A stretch of 64,000 bases of DNA, from contig CANLUY010000001.1 of the NCBI GenBank assembly GCA_947494435.1, positions 734,001 to 798,000 of the forward strand, in the 5' to 3' direction. Under the pieces are notes generated by a model. That model saw only the letters and a program-made list of their open reading frames with translations, did not search any database and was not told where the DNA came from. The position numbers and the translations under genes were made by a program. Each line of letters starts with the position of its first letter. Position 1 is the first letter of the stretch. Positions 58,228-64,000 of this stretch are shown here, piece by piece. The stretch is from an uncultured Litoreibacter sp. (GTDB lineage: Bacteria; Pseudomonadota; Alphaproteobacteria; Rhodobacterales; Rhodobacteraceae).

Positions 58228-59265
58228 CAGGCGAAAGCTCGGTGGAATAGTGTCGCGACCTTCGAGCACAAGGTCGACCATCACTTCCGCCACTTTCGGG
58301 GCCATGCCGAACCCGATCTTAAATCCGCCATTGGCGATGTATGCGCCCTCGTGGACAGGATGTGCGCCCAATACTGGCGCGCGGCTTTTTGCGCGGGGGC
58401 GCACGCCTGCCCACCGATGGAGCACTTTAGCCTCACGTAAGACCGGAAAGCTTTTGACTGCGCGGGTGTAAACGTCATCAAGTTGAGCATCGGTTGTGTC
58501 TGGTTCGTCAAACACTCGCTCGCTGGTTGAACCGATTGCAACGGTCCCGTCGCTATGAGGGACGATATGAAGCGTATCCGCGAAGAGTTGTGCTTGGCCA
58601 CATGCGTCGTAATCCAGCAAGATCGCTTGGCCTTTGACGCCGTTACCAAACGGTTGGTCCAACGATTTCGATGTTTCCAGCAGGCCTTCATATCCTGTCG
58701 CGTGGATGATTTTGCCCTCTGGCTGCGCGTCGCCGATGATGAGTTCACCGCCCCTGTTTGAAATGGCTTTGGCCAAGGCCCTCACGGCTTGGCGGGGATG
58801 GATATGAGCGCTGAGGGTGTCTTTGATCAGCCAACCTGTTGGGCTGTGCGGCTGCCATGGGTCATCATCTACAGGCACAACGGTCCAATCCGCTTTGCCT
58901 TGCCACAGCGTCTTGGCCTTTTCTGCGCGGGTGTGAGCCAACTCAACCAAGCGATCTTCTGTGATGGGTTGGATACGTCCCGCGCGCAGATAGCCGGTCG
59001 TCATGCCTGACGCGGCCTCGACCTCTGGCCACCAGTCGCGCGCCATGATCAAACTGTCGAATTGAAATTGCTTCTTGTCGTTCCAGTTTTCCGGTGTGTG
59101 CGGGGCCAGCGCCCCGACGATCCCGCCCGAGGCCCCTGCCCCGATCGCGCACTTCTCAATCACCCGGACCTTTGCGCCGCGTTCAATGGCTGCCCAAGCG
59201 ATTGACAGGCCGAAAATGCCGCCGCCAAGAACGGTGATATCAGGCGCTAATTCTGACGTGGACAA
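58210..59265 (-). CDS. FAD-dependent oxidoreductase, probable MnmC oxidase half
   Basis: A 351-residue FAD enzyme of the DAO/glycine oxidase superfamily. The dinucleotide motif ITVLGGGIFGLSIAWAAIER is at the N-terminus, followed by GAGASGGIVGALAPHTPENW; the C-terminal IANGGFKIGFGMAPKVAEVM is the second flavin segment. In E. coli MnmC this domain (MnmC1/MnmC(o)) is fused behind the methyltransferase and converts cmnm5U to nm5U in tRNA wobble uridine. Here the methyltransferase gene lies head-to-head 49 bases away, so a split MnmC is inferred. A TTG at 59265 (AAGGAT upstream) is the likely start; an ATG at 59316 would overlap mnmD. Confidence 0.85.
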   Translation of the reverse strand: MSTSELAPDITVLGGGIFGLSIAWAAIERGAKVRVIEKCAIGAGASGGIVGALAPHTPENWNDKKQFQFDSLIMARDWWPEVEAASGMTTGYLRAGRIQPITEDRLVELAHTRAEKAKTLWQGKADWTVVPVDDDPWQPHSPTGWLIKDTLSAHIHPRQAVRALAKAISNRGGELIIGDAQPEGKIIHATGYEGLLETSKSLDQPFGNGVKGQAILLDYDACGQAQLFADTLHIVPHSDGTVAIGSTSERVFDEPDTTDAQLDDVYTRAVKSFPVLREAKVLHRWAGVRPRAKSRAPVLGAHPVHEGAYIANGGFKIGFGMAPKVAEVMVDLVLEGRDTIPPSFRLSASLR

Positions 59266-59314
59266 GGTGAGTATCCTTCCGCATTGTCTGGCGCGGAACC
59301 TAAGGCAAATAACC

Positions 59315-59986
59315 ATGACAAACCAGCACGCAGAGCTTGAGTGGCGGGACGGAAAAGTACCGGTCTCCGTGCGGTTTGACGACCCTTATTTCTCTCTCGA
59401 CGATGGGTTGGCAGAGACGCGGCATGTGTTCTTAGTGGGCAATGATCTGCCCGCGCGATTTTGTGACGGGTTTCATGTCGCGGAATTGGGGTTTGGCACA
59501 GGGTTGAACTTGCTGACAGCGTGGCAGGCGTTTTGTCAGGCGGGCGTCGCTGGGCGTTTGCATTTCACCAGTTTCGAGGCCTTTCCGATGACGCGGCACG
59601 AGGCGGAAACGGCTTTGTCGCATTTCCCGGCTTTGTCGGATTTGACGCAGCCCGTCTTAGAAGCATGGCAGCAAGACAGTTTTGAAATTGAAACGCCGGA
59701 TTTATATGCACAGATCATCGTGGGCGATGCCCGCGAGATGGTGAGTCAGATGGCGCAGAAAGCCGATGCGTGGTTCTTGGACGGGTTCTCGCCCGCGAAA
59801 AACCCTGAGCTTTGGGACGCGCAGCTTATGGCGGATGTTGGCAAACAGACAAATCAAAGTGGCAGTTTTGCGACCTACACAGCGGCCGGGCATGTCCGAC
59901 GCGCGCTTCAGGAGGCGGGTTTTGAGGTGGAGCGTGTCAGCGGTTTTGGCCGAAAGCGGCACATGTCTGTGGGGCGTAAAGTATGA
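59315..59986 (+). CDS. mnmD: tRNA (5-methylaminomethyl-2-thiouridine) methyltransferase, MnmD
   Basis: A 223-residue SAM-dependent methyltransferase equal to the MnmC2 (m) domain of E. coli MnmC. SAM loop is FHVAELGFGTGLNLLTAWQA, and the MnmC signature DAWFLDGFSPAKNPELWD is present, followed by FATYTAAGHVRRALQEAGFE. It methylates nm5s2U in tRNA anticodons. The stop overlaps the next transporter gene (ATGA). The FAD-dependent oxidase half lies divergently. Length fits a free-standing MnmD. Confidence 0.93.
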   Translation: MTNQHAELEWRDGKVPVSVRFDDPYFSLDDGLAETRHVFLVGNDLPARFCDGFHVAELGFGTGLNLLTAWQAFCQAGVAGRLHFTSFEAFPMTRHEAETALSHFPALSDLTQPVLEAWQQDSFEIETPDLYAQIIVGDAREMVSQMAQKADAWFLDGFSPAKNPELWDAQLMADVGKQTNQSGSFATYTAAGHVRRALQEAGFEVERVSGFGRKRHMSVGRKV

Positions 59987-60861
59987 CAGACACGCAGCGC
60001 GGCATCTGGCTGATGATCCTGACGATGTTCATTTTTGCCATGCAGGACGGGATATCGCGCCATTTGGCAGGGGAATATAACGTGATCATGGTTGTCATGG
60101 TGCGATATTGGTTCTTCGCAGCCTTTGTTCTGACAATCAGCGCAAAGCGGGCAGGCTCTGTCGCAAATGCGGCAAGCACCAAGCAACCCGTGTTGCAGGC
60201 TTTCCGCGGGCTTCTTCTGGCAGCTGAGGTCTGCGTGATGGTTTTGGCCTTCACGTTGTTGGGCTTGATCGAAAGCCTTGCGATTTTCGCAAGCTACCCA
60301 TTGATTGTGGCCGCTTTGTCCGGCCCAATTCTGGGAGAGAAAGTCGGGCCGTTGCGGTGGATTGCCATCGGACTTGGGACGATCGGCGTGTTGATTATGC
60401 TGAAACCCGGCGTTGGTGTTTTCAGCCCTTACGCGCTTATTGCTTTGCTTTCCTCGTTGATGTTCGCGCTCTATTCGTTGCTGACACGGTACGCAGCACG
60501 CAAGGACAGTACCGCAACCTCGTTTTTCTGGACCGGGACAATGGGAGCCTTGGGGATGACCGTCGTCGGCGTCTGGTTCTGGGAGAACATGACCTTGCCC
60601 GATTGGGGATGGATGCTGGTGTTGTGCATCACGGGCGCGACCGGACATTACTTATTGATACGGGTCTATGAGTTGGCGGAGGCGTCAGCGGTGCAACCTT
60701 TTGCCTATTTCCAACTGGTCTTTGCGTCGGTCATTGGAGTGACGGTGTTTCACGAAACCATCGCGCCAAACGTGGCTTTGGGGGCGGCCATCGTTATTGG
60801 TGCTGGGTTGTTCACGCTTTGGCGGGCACAGGTTATCGCCGCAAATCCGTCGTCAGGGTAG
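59983..60861 (+). CDS. DMT superfamily transporter (EamA type)
   Basis: A 292-residue inner-membrane protein with ten predicted helices in two EamA repeats: residues about 1-140 (WLMILTMFIFAMQDGISRHL, GLIESLAIFASYPLIVAALS) and about 150-290 (FSPYALIALLSSLMFALYSL, QLVFASVIGVTVFHETIAPN). It is coupled to mnmD by four bases, suggesting cotranscription without a clear functional link. Substrates of these exporters are amino acids or other metabolites; unknown here. Confidence 0.9.
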   Translation: MTDTQRGIWLMILTMFIFAMQDGISRHLAGEYNVIMVVMVRYWFFAAFVLTISAKRAGSVANAASTKQPVLQAFRGLLLAAEVCVMVLAFTLLGLIESLAIFASYPLIVAALSGPILGEKVGPLRWIAIGLGTIGVLIMLKPGVGVFSPYALIALLSSLMFALYSLLTRYAARKDSTATSFFWTGTMGALGMTVVGVWFWENMTLPDWGWMLVLCITGATGHYLLIRVYELAEASAVQPFAYFQLVFASVIGVTVFHETIAPNVALGAAIVIGAGLFTLWRAQVIAANPSSG

Positions 60862-62755
60862 AGCGTTTGACCTTCCCTGAAAGCCGCGCGCGGTAAGGCA
60901 TAAAGCTTTCGGTCACACGCATGACGTAGTTTCGCGTTTCGTTGAAAGGCAAGCCCTCGATCCAGTCGACGATATCAATCTGAGCGTTGCGTGGGTTGCC
61001 ATAGGCTTTTTGCCATCTGTCCGCGCGGCTTGGCCCCGCATTGTATCCAATGGACATCAGCACCGGGTTGTTGTCGTAGCGTTCCGCCAGTCCGGCCAAA
61101 TAGGCTGAGCCCAGACGGGCGTTGTACTCTGGATCGCTGCGGAGGCGGCTAAGCTCATACGGCTCACCGATCTGGCCTGCCACTTCCTTGGCAGTGCCGG
61201 GCATCAGTTGCATCAAGCCGCGCGCCCCAACCGGGCTGGTGACGACGGGATCAAACTCGCTTTCGCGTCGTGCGATGGACAGCGCGAAGTAATCTTCCAC
61301 CGGTAGCTCCATCCCGGCAGGTGTGGAAATAGGGAAATAGGTTTTGTACATCTCGAAGCCCTGCCGCGCGGCTTGTTTGGCAAGCATCAGCGCGATATGC
61401 GGCTCGTTCAGTTCCAGCGCCAAGTCGCCGAGCTGGCCTTGTTCTGTGCGGGTTTGGGTCTCCGCCAGATGCACAAAAAACCGTTCGGACAGATCGCGAA
61501 GGCCCGTTTTCTGTAAAATCATCGCGGCCTTGAAAACGGAGGAAGAAGTGAACGCGCCGAGCTTCCAATCCGGAAATTCTTCTTTGCCGGTCATTGTCTC
61601 GGGCGCGGGAAGGTTCGCCCGCTCTGCCGCCAATTGGCCGTAGAACGACGACTGATAACTTGCCCCAAACCCGTAGGCTGCGCGCGCTTCATCGTCGCGA
61701 CCCATTGATTCAAACGCGCGACCCATCCAGTATCCGGCACGCCCGAGGGAAATCGGGGTTTGCACGGCAGCCTCAAACGCCTTGAAGTGCTCCAAAGCCT
61801 GCTCCGGTGCATCAAGCCGACGCAATGCAATGTAGCCTGACAGCCATTCTAGGTCAGCGAAATCCGACCCCGCCTCAAGGTAGTGCGAGGAGGCCACGCT
61901 GTAGGCTTGCGCGGCTTTGCCGTCACGCAAAAGATCACGTGCCATCGTGCGGCGACGCTTGGCCCAATATTCCGGCTTGCCGAGTTGTTCGACAGAAATT
62001 GAACGCTCTAACACGACATCCAACGCGTCGTCTCTGCCATTGCGGGCACGCCACAGGAAGCGCTCGAACTGCAGTCCGGCGTCATCTTGATATTGTTCAG
62101 GGACCGCTTTGATGAGGTCATCAACGCCGGGAAGACGACTGCGCAAACCAACACGCGCTTTAGCGAGGACACGGTAGTCATCGCTGACAATTGGCATCAT
62201 GCGTTCAATCGCAAGGTCACTGTCGCGCCATAACAGCATGTCCATCCGTTCATCGTGCAGGTCTTTGATCGTCGCGTTGTTGCGGTCGATGAAGGCGGCG
62301 TGCTCATCCGCGCTCAAATTGAATGTCAGCCAAGCGCGTTTCAGTTCTGTCGCGGCCTCAACGCCACGACCTTTGGCGATCAACGCCTCGGCAAAGCGCA
62401 GCGAGCCTGTACCGGTCTGCGGTTTTTGTAGTGAAAAATACTCCGCGACCTGCGTCGGGTTCGAGCCACGCGGGATGCTGTATTCGCACCGGCGCCGCAG
62501 CAGTTTCAGACCGGGCCAATCGGGGTTGCGTTTGAGGAAGTCCAAGCATTCGCCAAAGCTGCCTTGCCGCCCGCGTAGACGCACCCAATCGACCAGATCA
62601 CGAGAGATACGATCCGTGACCCGCCGCCGTAGCTCTGACACTTTGTTCCAGTCGCCTTGGCCGCCCGCAGTGAGCGCATCCACCAATGCATCAGTCGTTT
62701 GGGCCCGCGCAGGGGCCGCGAGAAGCAACAGAAAAACGAGTACAAATCGGAGCAC
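60833..62755 (-). CDS. Soluble lytic murein transglycosylase
   Basis: A 640-residue periplasmic Slt-type transglycosylase. A signal peptide (LRFVLVFLLLLAAPARAQT) precedes a long alpha-superhelical region, and near residue 490 the SLT domain has the catalytic glutamate in SIARRESEFDPVVTSPVGAR, followed by GLMQLMPGTAKEVA and SIGYNAGPSRADRWQKAYG. It cleaves glycan strands with 1,6-anhydro ends. I favour the GTG at 62755, right after GGGAGGGG; an ATG at 62770 has a poor ribosome site and the longer frame to 62890 lacks a signal peptide. Confidence 0.93.
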   Translation of the reverse strand: MLRFVLVFLLLLAAPARAQTTDALVDALTAGGQGDWNKVSELRRRVTDRISRDLVDWVRLRGRQGSFGECLDFLKRNPDWPGLKLLRRRCEYSIPRGSNPTQVAEYFSLQKPQTGTGSLRFAEALIAKGRGVEAATELKRAWLTFNLSADEHAAFIDRNNATIKDLHDERMDMLLWRDSDLAIERMMPIVSDDYRVLAKARVGLRSRLPGVDDLIKAVPEQYQDDAGLQFERFLWRARNGRDDALDVVLERSISVEQLGKPEYWAKRRRTMARDLLRDGKAAQAYSVASSHYLEAGSDFADLEWLSGYIALRRLDAPEQALEHFKAFEAAVQTPISLGRAGYWMGRAFESMGRDDEARAAYGFGASYQSSFYGQLAAERANLPAPETMTGKEEFPDWKLGAFTSSSVFKAAMILQKTGLRDLSERFFVHLAETQTRTEQGQLGDLALELNEPHIALMLAKQAARQGFEMYKTYFPISTPAGMELPVEDYFALSIARRESEFDPVVTSPVGARGLMQLMPGTAKEVAGQIGEPYELSRLRSDPEYNARLGSAYLAGLAERYDNNPVLMSIGYNAGPSRADRWQKAYGNPRNAQIDIVDWIEGLPFNETRNYVMRVTESFMPYRARLSGKVKRSTLTTDLRR

Positions 62756-62922
62756 ATGCCCCTCCCACATATCCAGACGCTCTAACTTAGCGCCACCAAA
62801 GCGCCGCGCAAACACACAAACTTGGCAACAAACCCACTTGCAGCTAGGTTCCGCCGAGGCTATCCGGCCTGCATTACAAGATTGCAACAATACGACCTAA
62901 CAGAAACCAAGGAGTACGTGTC

Positions 62923-63795
62923 ATGTTTAAGGGATCTATGCCCGCGCTGATCACGCCGTTCGCAAACGGCGCAGTGGATTTTGACGCACTCAAACACTTG
63001 GTTGAGTGGCATATCGAGCAAGGCAGCCACGGGCTGGTGCCGATGGGAACAACTGGCGAAAGCCCGACACTGACACATGACGAGCATGACGCGGTTGTCG
63101 AAACCGTCGTCAAAACCGTTGCTGGTCGCGTGCCCGTGATTGCAGGCGCAGGGTCCAACAGCACGCGCGAAACGGTGCGCTTGACCGAACATGCCAAAGC
63201 CGTTGGCGCGGATGGTGCATTGGTGGTCACGCCCTATTACAACAAGCCCACGCAACGCGGGCTGATCGCGCATTTCACCGCCGCCGCTGACGTTGGGATC
63301 CCGATCGTGATCTATAACATCCCCGGGCGTTCGGTGATTGATATGAGCCCCCAGACGATGGGCGAGCTGGCCAAGCATCCCATGATTATCGGCGTCAAGG
63401 ACAGCACCGCTGATATGGCACGCGTCTCGAAACAGCGCGAACTCTGCGGTGAGGATTTCTGCCAGATGTCAGCCGAAGACGCTTCCGCGCTTGGGTTCTA
63501 TGCGCATGGTGGTGTCGGCTGCATCTCCGTCACAGCGAATGTGGCCCCGAAGCTTTGCGCAGAATTCCAGAACGCATTGGCTGCTGGCGACTTTGCAAAG
63601 GCGCTGAGCTATCAGGACAAACTGATGCCGCTGCATGAAACCTTGTTCATCGAACCCGGCCTGATCGGCGCCAAATACGCGGTGTCGCTGCTGGGCAAGT
63701 GCAATGAGGATGTGCGCAAGCCGCATGTGACGCTGGAAGACAGCACGAAAGAGCTGATCCAAGGCGCGATGCGTCATGCCGGACTGATCAACTGA
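62923..63795 (+). CDS. dapA: 4-hydroxy-tetrahydrodipicolinate synthase
   Basis: DapA condenses pyruvate with aspartate semialdehyde in lysine and diaminopimelate synthesis. The 290-residue TIM barrel shows [40 protein letters not shown], the catalytic tyrosine region [14 protein letters not shown] and the Schiff-base lysine in [15 protein letters not shown]-type histidines are normal. AAGGAG lies nine bases before the ATG. The stop overlaps the next gene (TGATG). It is divergent from the Slt gene. Confidence 0.97.
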   Translation: MFKGSMPALITPFANGAVDFDALKHLVEWHIEQGSHGLVPMGTTGESPTLTHDEHDAVVETVVKTVAGRVPVIAGAGSNSTRETVRLTEHAKAVGADGALVVTPYYNKPTQRGLIAHFTAAADVGIPIVIYNIPGRSVIDMSPQTMGELAKHPMIIGVKDSTADMARVSKQRELCGEDFCQMSAEDASALGFYAHGGVGCISVTANVAPKLCAEFQNALAAGDFAKALSYQDKLMPLHETLFIEPGLIGAKYAVSLLGKCNEDVRKPHVTLEDSTKELIQGAMRHAGLIN

Positions 63796-64000
63796 TGGAT
63801 CCCACCCTGTTTGCGGCCTTCATGGTCGCAACCCTGCTGATTGCTGCGACGCCGGGGCCTTCCGTGGCTTTGGCATCTGCTCAGGCCGTGAAGTTCGGCC
63901 CGCGCGCGGCGGCGCTGACTGTTGCGGGCGATGCGCTTGGCACTGTCGTGCATATCTGCGTAGCGGTAGCTGGTTTGCAGGCGCTGATGAGTATCGCGTC
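63795..64000 (+). CDS. LysE family exporter (3' end outside window)
   Basis: The first 68 codons of a LysE/RhtB amino acid exporter run to the window end. The N-terminal helix LFAAFMVATLLIAATPGPSV contains the family motif ATPGPS, followed by GPRAAALTVAGDALGTVVHI. The start codon shares one base with the dapA stop, so it is transcriptionally linked to lysine synthesis. That placement suggests export of lysine or a related amino acid, but the substrate is unknown. Confidence 0.9.
   Translation, partial: MDPTLFAAFMVATLLIAATPGPSVALASAQAVKFGPRAAALTVAGDALGTVVHICVAVAGLQALMSIA

Overview
This window looks like chromosomal DNA of a marine alphaproteobacterium of the Rhodobacteraceae (roseobacter type). 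The call rests on protein signatures: the cob gene set, the 1151-residue Smc with a probable TTG start, small rhodobacterial hypothetical proteins, and dense gene packing with many ATGA start/stop overlaps. The genus cannot be fixed from the sequence. I see no plasmid, prophage, IS element, CRISPR array, rRNA or tRNA gene. The most accessory-looking stretch is about 21.0-22.3 kb (HNH protein plus a small membrane protein).

Layout. 0-3.4 kb: a molybdenum-cofactor operon on the minus strand (fdhD, mobA, mobB, an RNase-H-fold-like protein of unknown role, moeA cut by the window edge). 3.4-6.2 kb: azlCD-type branched-chain amino acid exporter, then an Lrp-type regulator divergent from alanine dehydrogenase. 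6.2-9.5 kb: LysR regulator, DUF1330 protein, mscL, a Nu-class-like glutathione transferase, a small conserved protein and YtoQ. 9.5-14.1 kb: pheT and pheS, separated by two plus-strand genes (a tiny protein and a sulfotransferase-like protein). 14.5-15.8 kb: an OmpA-domain protein with an internal repeat and a small coiled-coil membrane protein. 15.9-18.9 kb: a TPP-riboswitch-controlled thiamine salvage operon thiM-thiE-thiD-tenA. 19.0-20.7 kb: rpsA. 21.0-23.5 kb: HNH protein, small membrane protein, CIA30-type protein, and two tandem small secreted paralogues.

23.6-27.7 kb: a D-amino-acid module on the minus strand (DUF1611/DgcN-like protein, DgcA-like epimerase, D-amino-acid transaminase), then a YafY-type regulator divergent from a conserved small protein. 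27.7-30.9 kb: a TIM-barrel protein and a membrane desaturase in one operon facing a LysR regulator, plus a hypothetical protein.

31-54.7 kb is dominated by cobalamin synthesis. A minus-strand operon runs from a small His-containing membrane protein through cbiX, cobH, cobL, cobI and a cbiG-cobJ fusion to cobM. A plus-strand set DUF1636-cobC-cbiB follows. A cobalamin riboswitch then precedes cbtB-cbtA-cobW-GNAT-cobN-cobO. Together these cover cobalt uptake, cobalt handling and insertion, several ring methylations, the ring rearrangement, corrinoid adenosylation and aminopropanol attachment. Genes for several other steps (cobA, cobG/cobZ, cobF, cobK, cobB, cobQ, cobS/T, cobU/V) are not here and must lie elsewhere or be absent. 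Interleaved are a glutathionyl-hydroquinone reductase, a degenerate receiver protein, a MltB-type transglycosylase, smc, a DUF1294 protein and a small methyltransferase.

54.7-64 kb: a TPP-dependent acetolactate-synthase-like enzyme, an FMN reductase, a VOC protein, a hot-dog hydratase, head-to-head genes for the two halves of MnmC (FAD oxidase and methyltransferase), an EamA transporter, a soluble lytic transglycosylase, dapA and the start of a LysE-type exporter.
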